Assembly: GCF_030268885.1 (NCBI RefSeq)
Contig: NZ_BSSA01000013.1
Coordinates: 117,689 to 181,688, forward strand
Length of the DNA: 64,000 nt
From: Kitasatospora phosalacinea
Lineage (GTDB): Bacteria; Actinomycetota; Actinomycetes; Streptomycetales; Streptomycetaceae
Direction of reading: 5' to 3'
Shown: positions 7,965 to 15,958 of the stretch, one piece after another
How positions within the stretch are numbered: position 1 is the first letter of the stretch
How the letters are laid out: every line of letters begins with the position of its first letter
Notes under the pieces: generated by a model
Told to the model about the DNA's origin: nothing
Seen by the model: the letters and a program-made list of their open reading frames with translations, nothing else
Databases searched by the model: none
Program-made: the position numbers and the translations under genes

Positions 7965-9277
7965 GCGCCCTCGAACAGCAGGACGCCCTGGACGTCTGCG
8001 TGGTGGGCCTCGGCAAGATCGGCCTGCCGCTGGCCGTCCAGTACGCCGCCAAGGGCCACCGGGTCACCGGCGCCGACACCGCCCCCGCCGTGGTCGCCGC
8101 CGTCACCGCCGGGCGGCCGCCCTTCCCGCGCGAGGCCGACCTCGCCGAACGCCTCGCCGCCGCCGTCGCCGCCGGACGGCTGCGCGCCACCGCCGACACC
8201 GCCGCCGCGACCGCCACCGCCGACGCCGTGGTGATCGTCGTCCCGCTGGTCACCGACCCCGACGGCAGCCCCGACTTCGCCCTGCTGGACGCCGCCACCG
8301 ACGCCGTCGCCGCCGGGCTGCGCCCCGGCACCCTGGTCAGCTACGAGACCACCCTGCCGGTCGGCACCGTCCGCGGCCGCTTCGCCCGGCGGCTGGAGGC
8401 GGGCTCCGGCCTGGCCGCCGGACGGGACTTCGCGCTGGTGTTCAGCCCCGAACGCGTCCGCACCGGGCGGGTCTTCGCCGACCTGCGGCGCTACCCCAAG
8501 CTGGTCGGCGGCGTCGACGAGGACTCCACCCGGCGCGGCGTCGACTTCTACCGGGCCGTCCTCGACTTCGACCCGCGCCCCGACCTGCCGCGCGGCAACG
8601 GCGTCTGGGCGCTGTCCAGCGCCGAGGCCGCCGAGTTCGCCAAGCTCGCCGAGACCACCTACCGGGACGTCAACATCGCGCTGGTCAACCAGTTCGCCCG
8701 GTACGCGGACCGGGTCGGCGTCGACCTCGCCGAGGTCATCGACGCCTGCAACTCGCAGCCCTACAGCCACCTGCACCGCCCCGGCATCGCGGTCGGCGGC
8801 CACTGCATCCCGGTCTACCCCCGGCTGTACCTGTGGAACGACCCCGGCGCCAGCGTGGTGCGCACCGCCCGCGAGGCCAACGAGCAGGTCCCGGCGTACG
8901 CGGTGGGCCTGCTGGAGGGCGCGCTCGGCCCGCTGGAGGGCGTCGCCGTGACGGTGCTCGGCGCGTCCTACCGGGGCGGGGTCAAGGAGACCGCGTACTC
9001 CGGCGTCTTCCCGCTGGTCGCGGCGCTGCGGGCGGCCGGGGCCCGGGTCGGCGTCAGCGACCCGCTGTACGCGCCGGAGGAACTGGCCGCGCTCGGCCTG
9101 CCGCCGGACGAGGGCAAGCCCGCCGCCGCGCTGGTCGTCCAGGCCGACCACCCCGAGTACCGGGACCTCGGCGCGGTCGACTTCCCCGGCGTCCGGGTGC
9201 TGCTCGACGGCCGCCGGGTCACCGACCCGGCCCGCTGGGAGGGCGTGCGGCGGATCGTGCTGGGCGGCGGGGGCTGA
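7961..9277 (+). CDS. Nucleotide-sugar (UDP-HexNAc type) dehydrogenase
   Basis: NAD-dependent dehydrogenase of 438 residues oxidising C6 of a nucleotide sugar to the uronic acid. The Rossmann motif VVGLGKIGLPLA is at the N-terminus. The catalytic Cys is in VGGHCIPVYP, the form seen in UDP-N-acetylmannosamine/glucosamine dehydrogenases (WecC type) rather than UDP-glucose dehydrogenase (GGSCFPKD). The frame stays open far upstream, but the GTG overlapping the GT2 stop is the only sensible start. It likely supplies the donor for the preceding glycosyltransferase. Confidence 0.92.
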   Translation: MSALEQQDALDVCVVGLGKIGLPLAVQYAAKGHRVTGADTAPAVVAAVTAGRPPFPREADLAERLAAAVAAGRLRATADTAAATATADAVVIVVPLVTDPDGSPDFALLDAATDAVAAGLRPGTLVSYETTLPVGTVRGRFARRLEAGSGLAAGRDFALVFSPERVRTGRVFADLRRYPKLVGGVDEDSTRRGVDFYRAVLDFDPRPDLPRGNGVWALSSAEAAEFAKLAETTYRDVNIALVNQFARYADRVGVDLAEVIDACNSQPYSHLHRPGIAVGGHCIPVYPRLYLWNDPGASVVRTAREANEQVPAYAVGLLEGALGPLEGVAVTVLGASYRGGVKETAYSGVFPLVAALRAAGARVGVSDPLYAPEELAALGLPPDEGKPAAALVVQADHPEYRDLGAVDFPGVRVLLDGRRVTDPARWEGVRRIVLGGGG

Positions 9278-9332
9278 GGCACCGCGGGCGCGGATTTCGC
9301 GGGGTGGCGGCCGTTTCGCGCGGTCCGTGTGC

Positions 9333-9338
9333 CAGGCT
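9333..9338 (+). promoter_or_regulatory. -10-like CAGGCT, possible leaderless start
   Basis: CAGGCT ends 6 bases before the GTG of the DUF445 gene and no Shine-Dalgarno is present, consistent with a leaderless transcript. Confidence 0.4.
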
Positions 9339-9344
9339 GGCGGG

Positions 9345-10631
9345 GTGAGCACGGACGAGACGGCCCCCGGAGTCAGGTTCACCGCTGCCGACGAGGAGAA
9401 GCGGCGCGGCGTGCGGCGGATGAAGACCATCGCGACCGGCCTGCTCGGCCTGGCCACGCTGGTGTTCGCGCTCGCCACCTGGGCGAAGGCGTCCGGCGCG
9501 GGCGCCTGGGCCGGGTACGTCGCGGCCGCCGCCGAGGCCGGCATGGTCGGCGCGCTCGCCGACTGGTTCGCCGTCACCGCGCTGTTCCGCCGCCCGTTCG
9601 GGCTGCCGATCCCGCACACCGCGATCATCCCGACCAAGAAGGACGCCTTCGGCCGCTCGCTCGGCGACTTCGTCGGCGACAACTTCCTCTCCGCGCCGGT
9701 CGTCCGGGCCCGGCTCGGCAGGATCGGCGTGGCCCGGCGGCTCGGCGAGTGGCTGTCCGCGCCCGGCAGCGCCGAACGCGTCACCCGGGAGGCCGCCGCC
9801 GCGCTGCGCGGACTGCTCGCGGTGCTCCGCGACGACGACGTGCAGGCCGTGGTCGCCGAGGCGGTCACCCGGCGGGCCGCCGCCACCTCGGTCGCCGAAC
9901 CCGCCGGGCGGCTGCTGGGCAAGGTCGTCGCCGACGGCGGACACCGGGGCCTGGTCGACCTGGTCGCGGTGCGCGCCCACGACTGGCTGGTCGAGCACCA
10001 CGGCGAGGTGGTCGCCCGGGTCACCGCCAAGACCCCCGGCTGGACGCCCAAGTTCCTCGACCAGCAGGTCGGCGAACGCGTCTACAAGGAACTGCTGCGC
10101 TTCGTCGGCGACGTCCGCGACGACCCCGTCCACCCGGCCCGCGGCGCCCTCGACAACTTCCTCGCCGACTTCGCCCGGGAGCTCCAGCACGACCCCGCGA
10201 CCATCGCCCGGGTCGAACGCGCCAAGGCCGACCTGCTGGCCCGCCCCGAGGTGCAGGACCTGATCGCCTCCTCCTGGGCGGCCGTCCGGGCCCTCGTCCT
10301 GAACGCCGCCGAGGACGAGGACAGCGAGCTGCGCCGCCGCCTCACCGGGGCGCTGCGCACGCTCGGTCGCCGACTGGCCACCGACGGCAAACTTCAGGCA
10401 AAAACTGACGGCTGGCTGCTGGACGCCGCCGAGTACGTGGTCTCCACCTACCGGGAGGAGATCACCTCGCTGATCTCCGAGACCGTGGCCGGGTGGGACG
10501 CCGCCGACGCCTCCCGCAAGATCGAGGCCAACGTGGGCCGTGACCTGCAGTTCATCCGGATCAACGGCACCGTGGTCGGCGCCCTGGCCGGACTGCTCAT
10601 CCACACCGTCAGCACCGCCCTCGGCGGCTGA
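9345..10631 (+). CDS. DUF445 family membrane protein
   Basis: Protein of 428 residues with the DUF445 layout: an N-terminal hydrophobic pair (LLGLATLVFALATWAK; AGMVGALADWFAVTALF), the conserved RRPFGLPIPHTAIIP motif, a long helical middle and a C-terminal hydrophobic stretch (VVGALAGLLIHTVSTAL). Function unknown; a membrane-associated structural role is likely. An in-frame start at 9327 exists, but the GTG at 9345 fits the promoter spacing. Confidence 0.9.
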   Translation: MSTDETAPGVRFTAADEEKRRGVRRMKTIATGLLGLATLVFALATWAKASGAGAWAGYVAAAAEAGMVGALADWFAVTALFRRPFGLPIPHTAIIPTKKDAFGRSLGDFVGDNFLSAPVVRARLGRIGVARRLGEWLSAPGSAERVTREAAAALRGLLAVLRDDDVQAVVAEAVTRRAAATSVAEPAGRLLGKVVADGGHRGLVDLVAVRAHDWLVEHHGEVVARVTAKTPGWTPKFLDQQVGERVYKELLRFVGDVRDDPVHPARGALDNFLADFARELQHDPATIARVERAKADLLARPEVQDLIASSWAAVRALVLNAAEDEDSELRRRLTGALRTLGRRLATDGKLQAKTDGWLLDAAEYVVSTYREEITSLISETVAGWDAADASRKIEANVGRDLQFIRINGTVVGALAGLLIHTVSTALGG

Positions 10632-10698
10632 CGGCGCCCCCGGGCCCGGCCCGCTCCCCGGGCGGGCGGTGCGTGTCCGACCGCTCGGCGCCGTGGGC

Positions 10699-10704
10699 TA
10701 GGGT
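10699..10704 (+). promoter_or_regulatory. -10-like TAGGGT before the lipoprotein gene
   Basis: TAGGGT lies 63 bases upstream of the chosen ATG. It is a reasonable housekeeping -10 in the gap after the DUF445 gene; the -35 is not convincing. Confidence 0.4.
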
Positions 10705-10767
10705 GAGCGACCGATCGGCGCGGCCAGGGGGGTCGAGCGCCTGTTCTCCACGGGGGAGTTGACGGAC

Positions 10768-11556
10768 ATGACGGTGCGTACGCGAAAGCTCGGACTGCGG
10801 GTCGCGGCCCTGGCGGCCACCGCGCTGGTGCTGACCGCCTGCAACGACGACGGGTCCTCGGACCAGGCGGCGGCCGGTGCCTCCTCGCCCGCGGCGGCCG
10901 CGCCGAGCGCGAGCGCGACCGGCAAGGCCAAGGCCAGGCCGACGGGCAGCGGCAAGCCGAGCAGCGCCCCGGCGGCCGGGGACAAGGCGGCGCAGGCCAG
11001 GCTGGGGAAGATCGTGCTGAACGCGCAGGACGTCGGCGAGGGCTTCGTCGGCAACGGCGACGACGACACCAGCACCGACAGCTACACGATGGACGCCTCC
11101 TGCGTCTCCAAGGCCGACGGCAGCGCCATCGCCGGGCTGACCGCCACCGTCACCCGCTACCTGCGCGAGGACCACGAGAGCAACTCGACCTTCCTGTCGA
11201 CCGGCGCGGACCAGTTCACCGGCCCGGACGCCGCGCACCGGGACATCCAGGACGCCAAGGACGAGGACCGGCGCTGCCCGGCCAACACCAACGACGCCGG
11301 GGACAAGTTCACCGGCACCCGCACCGTCCAGGCCCCCGCCGTGACCGGCGCCGACGAGGTGTACGCCGTGGAGGGCACCGTCACCTTCGCCCCCGGCGAC
11401 AACGGCCCGAACAAGCCCGCGCCGTTCACCTACTACATGGCGCGCAAGGGCAGCGTGGTGGTGAGGGTGTTCGTGGCCGGCGACCCGGGCTGGAACCCGC
11501 AGATGGCCAAGGACGACGCCCGCCGGGCGCTGGCGAAGCTGGCCACCCGCTGGTGA
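10768..11556 (+). CDS. Secreted lipoprotein, unknown function
   Basis: Protein of 262 residues with a lipoprotein signal peptide ending in the lipobox LTAC (Cys25), an Ala/Ser/Pro/Lys linker (about 30-75) and a globular part with DVGEGFVGNGDDD and two Cys residues. It would be anchored to the outer face of the membrane. The ATG at 10768 has GGGGGAG nine bases upstream; a TTG at 10759 abuts that RBS and is rejected. No catalytic motif is seen. Confidence 0.85.
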   Translation: MTVRTRKLGLRVAALAATALVLTACNDDGSSDQAAAGASSPAAAAPSASATGKAKARPTGSGKPSSAPAAGDKAAQARLGKIVLNAQDVGEGFVGNGDDDTSTDSYTMDASCVSKADGSAIAGLTATVTRYLREDHESNSTFLSTGADQFTGPDAAHRDIQDAKDEDRRCPANTNDAGDKFTGTRTVQAPAVTGADEVYAVEGTVTFAPGDNGPNKPAPFTYYMARKGSVVVRVFVAGDPGWNPQMAKDDARRALAKLATRW

Positions 11557-11579
11557 CGGCCCGGCGGCGGCCCGCGGGT

Positions 11580-11585
11580 TAGCAT
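11580..11585 (+). promoter_or_regulatory. -10-like TAGCAT before the deaminase gene
   Basis: TAGCAT lies 44 bases before the GTG start in the short gap after the lipoprotein gene. Confidence 0.4.
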
Positions 11586-11629
11586 GCGAGGTCTGTCCGG
11601 GTCCGGGTGAGAGTAGACGGGAGCGTGCC

Positions 11630-12670
11630 GTGGCCGAGGGTGTCCAGGGGATCGAGGCGTTCATCGCCGGAATGCCGAAGGCGGAGCTGCACGTGCACCA
11701 CGTGGGTTCGGCCTCGCCGAGGGTGGTGGCCGAGCTGGCGGCGCGGCACGCCGGGCGCAGCAAGGTCCCGGTGGACCCGCAGGCGCTCGCCGAGTACTTC
11801 ACCTTCACCGACTTCGCGCACTTCATCGAGGTGTACCTGAGCGTCGTCGACCTGATCCGGGACGCCGAGGACGTCCGCGCGCTGACGTACGGCGTCGCGC
11901 AGGACATGGCCCGGCAGAACATCCGGTACGCCGAGCTGACCGTCACCCCGTACTCGTCGGTCAGCCGCGGCATCCCCGACGTCGCCTTCATGGAGGCGAT
12001 CGAGGACGCCCGGCTGTCCGCCGAGAAGGACCTCGGCATCGTGCTGCGCTGGTGCTTCGACATCCCCGGCGAGGCCGGGCTCGCCTCCGCCGAGGAGACC
12101 GCCCGGCTCGCCCTCGACCTGGCCCCCGACGGGCTGGTCTCCTTCGGGCTCGGCGGCCCCGAGATCGGCGTGCCGCGGCCGCAGTTCAAGCCGTACTTCG
12201 ACCGCGCCCGGGCCGCCGGGCTGCACAGCGTGCCGCACGCGGGCGAGTCGACCGGCCCCGAGACGGTCTGGGACGCGATCCGGGTGCTGGGCGCGGAGCG
12301 GATCGGGCACGGCACCCAGTCGGTCAAGGACCCGGCGCTGGTCGACCACCTCGGCGAGCACCGCATCCCGCTGGAGGTCTGCCCGACCTCCAACCTGGCG
12401 ACCCGGGTGGTCGAGCGGATCGAGGACCACCCGATCCGGCAGATGGTCGACGCCGGGCTGGTGGTGACCGTCAACAGCGACGACCCGCCGATGTTCGGCA
12501 CCGACCTGAACACCGAGTACGCCGTCGCCGCGAAGCTGCTCGGCCTGGACGAGGCCGGGATCGCGGCGCTCGCCCGCAACGCCGTCGAGGCGTCCTTCCT
12601 GGACGCGGCGGGCAAGCGCCGGCTGACCGGCGAGATCGACGCCTACCTGGCGGCCTGGCCCACCGCCTGA
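11630..12670 (+). CDS. Adenosine deaminase family (possible aminodeoxyfutalosine deaminase)
   Basis: Zinc-dependent deaminase of 346 residues. Metal and catalytic residues are visible: H21xH23 (ELHVHHVGS), H203 and E206 (PHAGES), H227 (IGHGTQS) and D284/D285 (NSDDPPMFG). The loop after the first His pair reads HVGSAS instead of the LDGA/LEG of true adenosine deaminases. Streptomyces proteins with this HVHHVGSAS variant have been linked, as I recall, to 6-aminodeoxyfutalosine deamination in menaquinone biosynthesis, so either substrate is possible. It starts at GTG 11630. The 3' end overlaps the convergent YidC-like gene by 28 bases. Confidence 0.88.
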   Translation: MAEGVQGIEAFIAGMPKAELHVHHVGSASPRVVAELAARHAGRSKVPVDPQALAEYFTFTDFAHFIEVYLSVVDLIRDAEDVRALTYGVAQDMARQNIRYAELTVTPYSSVSRGIPDVAFMEAIEDARLSAEKDLGIVLRWCFDIPGEAGLASAEETARLALDLAPDGLVSFGLGGPEIGVPRPQFKPYFDRARAAGLHSVPHAGESTGPETVWDAIRVLGAERIGHGTQSVKDPALVDHLGEHRIPLEVCPTSNLATRVVERIEDHPIRQMVDAGLVVTVNSDDPPMFGTDLNTEYAVAAKLLGLDEAGIAALARNAVEASFLDAAGKRRLTGEIDAYLAAWPTA

Positions 12671-13338
12671 GGGACGGCGCCGTGGGCGGCCGGGCGGTGC
12701 AGGTACCACCGCTCGGCCGCCGTCCAGGCGGTGGAGGTCAGCAGGTGGAGGCCGCCCGCGAGGGGCAGCAGCAGGGCGAACAGCGGCGTGCCGAAGGCCA
12801 GCCAGCGCAGCGCACCGGCGGGGGCGTTCGCGGCGGCGGCCTTCCGCGCGCGGCGGACGTTGGAGCAGGCCAGGGCGAGCAGGGCCGCCTCCAGGGCGGC
12901 GAACACCGCGAACTGCGCCGGGGCGTGGGCCGCCGCCGGGTGCGCGGTGAGCGGGACGCCCGCGAGGGTCGCGTCCAGCAGGTGGCCCGGGGCGGTGGTG
13001 AACAGGCGGTACATCACCGAGAAGAACGGCGCCTGCAGCAGCGCGGGCAGCAGCCCCGCGAACGGGCCGACGCCCTCGGCCCGGTGCAGGGCCAGCAGTT
13101 CGCGGTTCAGCCGCCCGGGGTCCTTCGCGTGCCGCTCGCGCAGCTGCGCGACCCGCGGCGCGAGCCGCAGCCGGGCCCGCTCGGCCCGGGCCGCGGACCG
13201 GGCCAGCGGGTGCAGGGCCGCGCGGACGGCCAGCGTGAACAGGACGATCGCCACCGAGGTGGGGACGACGGTGGCGAGGGCCGCGACGGCGGCGTGGGCG
13301 AGGTGGACGGCGGGGTCGAGGAAGCTCAGGACGGACAC
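12643..13338 (-). CDS. YidC/Oxa1-like membrane protein insertase paralogue
   Basis: Membrane protein of 231 residues with the Oxa1/YidC core: an N-terminal helix pair (about 15-45), an Arg-rich cytoplasmic helical hairpin (46-90), then GLLPALLQAPFFSVMYRLF and two further helices. It lacks the large periplasmic domain and is shorter than the main YidC of the dnaA/rnpA locus, so it is a second, accessory insertase. The GTG at 13338 has GGAGAG upstream; the longer frame is spurious. Its last 28 bases overlap the end of the deaminase gene. Confidence 0.88.
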   Translation of the reverse strand: MSVLSFLDPAVHLAHAAVAALATVVPTSVAIVLFTLAVRAALHPLARSAARAERARLRLAPRVAQLRERHAKDPGRLNRELLALHRAEGVGPFAGLLPALLQAPFFSVMYRLFTTAPGHLLDATLAGVPLTAHPAAAHAPAQFAVFAALEAALLALACSNVRRARKAAAANAPAGALRWLAFGTPLFALLLPLAGGLHLLTSTAWTAAERWYLHRPAAHGAVPQAVGQAAR

Positions 13339-13568
13339 GGTGGCTCTCCGGGAGTCGGGCGGTGCCCGGGCGGCAGGGCCCGGGCGACGGTGACGGTGCT
13401 CGGAGGGCGGACGCGACGAGGGGGCCCGGGCCGACCCGGCGACGCGGTGCCCCGCGCGGGCGTGCGGGCGTGGCGGGAGCCGGGACGGCGGGCGGTCGCG
13501 CGCGGTGCCCCGCGCCCTGGCGGGCGCGGGGGAGTGCGCGGAGTGCGGAGGAGGGAAGGACGGGCCCC

Positions 13569-13850
13569 TCAGGCGGCCGCGGGCCGGTGCCCCGGGGCCC
13601 GGGGGCGCGGGCGGCCAGGGGCGTCCGGGTCGCGCGGGGGGAGGTAGGCGGTGCGGTGGGCGCGGCGGCGCAGGGCGGCCGCGTGCACGGCCGCGGGGGT
13701 GCGGGCGTCCGGCGGACGGGCCGTGGTGGCGGCGACGGTGACGGCAGCGGCGAGCAGCAGCAGCGCGGCCGCGGTCAGGGCGCCGGGGCCGGTGGGCAGG
13801 TCGCCGGTGAGGACCCGCAGCAGCGCGAGGAGGAGCGGCGTGACGAGCAC
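13569..13850 (-). CDS. DUF6412-type small membrane protein
   Basis: Protein of 93 residues with two hydrophobic helices (VTPLLLALLRVL; LTAAALLLLAAAVTVAA) and an Arg/Pro-rich tail. It resembles the small DUF6412 proteins that I recall accompanying YidC-like genes in Streptomyces. The GTG at 13850 lies 9 bases after a GAGGAG; a GTG at 13859 is fused to that RBS and is rejected. About 230 bp separate it from the YidC-like gene on the same strand, so co-transcription is plausible. Function unknown. Confidence 0.7.
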   Translation of the reverse strand: MLVTPLLLALLRVLTGDLPTGPGALTAAALLLLAAAVTVAATTARPPDARTPAAVHAAALRRRAHRTAYLPPRDPDAPGRPRPRAPGHRPAAA

Positions 13851-13967
13851 GGTGCGCACCTCCTCGGGTCGGGTCGTCCGGGACCGATGCTACGTCAACG
13901 GCGGGGCGGGGGAGGGGAGTTCCCGTCCGGGCGCCGGGGCCGGGCGGCGGCCCGCCCCGGCGGCGGG

Positions 13968-15041
13968 TCAGGGGAGGCGGACCACGGAGGCCGTCGCCGC
14001 GGAGGCGCGGGCGGCCTCCAGGACGGCGAGGGTGGCGACCGCGTCGCGCGGGTCGACCGGGGGCGGGGTGCGGTCGGCGAGGGAGGCGGCGATGCCCGCG
14101 TAGTAGGCCGGGTAGTCGCCGGGGTCGGTGGGGACGGGCTCGGCGTCGCCGTCGCTGCCGAGCAGCCCGTACGCGGCGGGGTCGTCGTCGCCCCAGTGGT
14201 CGTCCGGCCCGCCGGGGCGGCGGCCGGCCCGGAGGGCGGCCTCCTGCGGGTCCATGCCGAACTTGACGTAGCCCGCGCTGTCGCCGAGGAGCCGCAGGCG
14301 CGGTCCGGCGAGCGGGGCGAGGGCACCGGCCCACAGCTGGGAGCGGACGCCGCCGGTGTGGGTGAGGGCGAGGAAGGCGTCGTCGTCGACCACCGCGCCG
14401 TCGCGGCGCACGTCGACCTCCGCGTACACCGTCTCGACCGGACCGAACAGGGTCAGCGCCTGGTCGACCAGGTGGCTGCCCAGGTCGTACAGGGTGCCGC
14501 CGACCTCGGCCGGGTCGGCGAGCTCGCGCCAGCCCGGCTTGGGCTTGGGGCGGAAGCGCTCGAACCGGGACTCGAAGCGGTGCACCCGGCCGAGCCGGCC
14601 CTCCTCGACCAGGCGGCGGGCGGTCAGGAAGTCGCCGTCCCAGCGGCGGTTCTGGAACACCGACAGCAGCAGGCCGGACTTCTCGGCGAACTCGCACAGG
14701 TCGCGGGCCTCGGCGCTGGTCGCGGCGAGCGGCTTGTCGACCACGGTGGCCAGGCCCGCCAGCAGGGCGGTGCGGGCCAGCGGCACGTGGGTGCGGTTGG
14801 GGGAGGCGATCACCACCAGGTCGAACCGGTCGGCGTCCTCGAACAGCTGCTCGGGTGTGTCGAGGGCGCGGGCGCCCGGGTGGTCGCGGTGCAACTGGGC
14901 GCGGCGGTCGGGGTTGGCGGTGACCACCGCGTCCAGCTGCAGGCCGGGGGTGGTGGCGATCAGCGGGGCGTGGAAGGCGGAGCCTGCCAGGCCGTAGCCG
15001 ATCAGGCCGACGCGGAACGGGGCGGGGGGCGTGCTGCTCAT
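13968..15041 (-). CDS. Gfo/Idh/MocA family oxidoreductase
   Basis: NAD(P)-dependent sugar/polyol-type oxidoreductase of 357 residues. The Rossmann motif is VGLIGYGLAGSAFHAPL, VDKPLAA holds the conserved EKP-type Lys, and the catalytic GTLYDLGSHLVDQA segment contains the His. It is transcribed alone on the minus strand, so the substrate cannot be inferred from context. Confidence 0.93.
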   Translation of the reverse strand: MSSTPPAPFRVGLIGYGLAGSAFHAPLIATTPGLQLDAVVTANPDRRAQLHRDHPGARALDTPEQLFEDADRFDLVVIASPNRTHVPLARTALLAGLATVVDKPLAATSAEARDLCEFAEKSGLLLSVFQNRRWDGDFLTARRLVEEGRLGRVHRFESRFERFRPKPKPGWRELADPAEVGGTLYDLGSHLVDQALTLFGPVETVYAEVDVRRDGAVVDDDAFLALTHTGGVRSQLWAGALAPLAGPRLRLLGDSAGYVKFGMDPQEAALRAGRRPGGPDDHWGDDDPAAYGLLGSDGDAEPVPTDPGDYPAYYAGIAASLADRTPPPVDPRDAVATLAVLEAARASAATASVVRLP

Positions 15042-15080
15042 GCCCTCAACTCAACCACCCCGGCCCCCCGGACGGTGGGA

Positions 15081-15371
15081 TCAGCGGCCGTTGCGGGGGC
15101 GGCGCCGACACAGCACCACGAACGCCGCGCCGGTCAGCAGTAGCACCGAGCCCAGGGAGAGCAGGACCCCGTCGGCCGTCCCGTCGCCACCGGTCCGGGC
15201 GAGCTGCTGCTGGGCGGGGGAGGGGCTGGGGGAGGCGGAGGCGGAGGCGGTGGGGGCCGGGCCCGGGTCGGCGGCCCGGGCGGCCGGGGTGCCGAGCAGG
15301 GCGGCGGCGGCCAGCAGGGCGGCGGCGGCCCAGGCGGCCCACAGGGCGGTGGTGCGGCGGACGGAGGCCAT
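15081..15371 (-). CDS. Small LAXTG sortase substrate
   Basis: Secreted protein of 96 residues with a signal peptide cleaved near ARA-AD (31-34), a short Pro/Ser/Ala linker, the sorting motif LARTG at 57-61, a membrane helix (68-88) and an RRRPRNGR tail. LAXTG is the motif of class E sortases. The mature part is only about 25 residues, so it is a wall-anchored stub rather than an enzyme. No sortase gene is in the window. Confidence 0.85.
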   Translation of the reverse strand: MASVRRTTALWAAWAAAALLAAAALLGTPAARAADPGPAPTASASASPSPSPAQQQLARTGGDGTADGVLLSLGSVLLLTGAAFVVLCRRRPRNGR

Positions 15372-15437
15372 CGGAGGCTCCCTTGCGTCGTGCGGAGAGG
15401 GTGTGACCGGGACGCTAGCCAGCCCGAGGGGCCGATC

Positions 15438-15450
15438 TGACGGTACGTCA
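15438..15450. promoter_or_regulatory. Palindrome at the promoter of the LAXTG gene
   Basis: TGACGGTACGTCA is an inverted repeat with 5-bp arms and a GTA centre. On the minus strand it overlaps the expected -35 position relative to a TAGCGT -10 at about 15414-15419, so it could be an operator. Confidence 0.4.
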
Positions 15451-15485
15451 GGGTAGTTACGGGCGGCTTAAGGCCGCGTTGAGGC

Positions 15486-15514
15486 GCCCCGGACCGCGGG
15501 CGACGGTCCGGGGC
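15486..15514 (-). terminator. Hairpin after the SnoaL-like gene
   Basis: Arms 15486-15496 and 15504-15514 pair over 11 bp with a 7-nt loop, 7 bases beyond the stop of the minus-strand SnoaL-like gene. Confidence 0.7.
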
Positions 15515-15521
15515 CGGGCGG

Positions 15522-15935
15522 TCACTCGCCGTTCGCGAACAGGACGGTCGCCGCGCGGTGGGTGTCGGTGTACTCGCGGACGGCGGCGATCCGGCCGTCG
15601 CGGACGGTGAAGACGCCCAGGTTGCGGTTCTCGTAGACCGCGCCGCGCACGGTGGTGCAGCGCGAGGTCCACTCGGCGACCACCCGGTCGCCCTGCACGA
15701 CCGGCTCGTCGACCAGGGCGACCTCGACGTCGGTGCCCGGGGCGATCAGGCCGCCGATCGAGCCGAGGAAGCCCTCGACGACGGCCTTCCGGCCGCGCCA
15801 CTCGCCGCTCAGCGGCAGGTCGCCCGGGTAGGTCCAGACGACGTCCTCGGTGAAGGCCTCGTAGACGGCGTCCGCGTCGCCGCGGTCCACGGCGGCCACG
15901 TAGTCGGCGACGACGGTGCGGGGGTCGGTGCTCAT
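15522..15935 (-). CDS. SnoaL-like / NTF2-fold protein
   Basis: Protein of 137 residues with the NTF2-like cone fold of SnoaL-type proteins (DYVAAVDRGDADAVYEAF ... VVWTYPGDLPLSGEWRG ... GRIAAVREYTDTH). Many such proteins are small ketosteroid-isomerase-like enzymes or binding proteins of unknown substrate. The ATG at 15935 has AAGGAG 8 bases upstream. It lies 23 bases downstream of the quinone-reductase-like gene and is probably its operon partner. Confidence 0.88.
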   Translation of the reverse strand: MSTDPRTVVADYVAAVDRGDADAVYEAFTEDVVWTYPGDLPLSGEWRGRKAVVEGFLGSIGGLIAPGTDVEVALVDEPVVQGDRVVAEWTSRCTTVRGAVYENRNLGVFTVRDGRIAAVREYTDTHRAATVLFANGE

Positions 15936-15958
15936 GGCGGATCTCCTTCTGGGAGCGG

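Noticed and set aside
6701..9277. 858-codon frame that includes the nucleotide-sugar dehydrogenase
   Set aside because: The first 420 codons are an antisense-type shadow of the GT2 gene; the real gene starts at GTG 7961.
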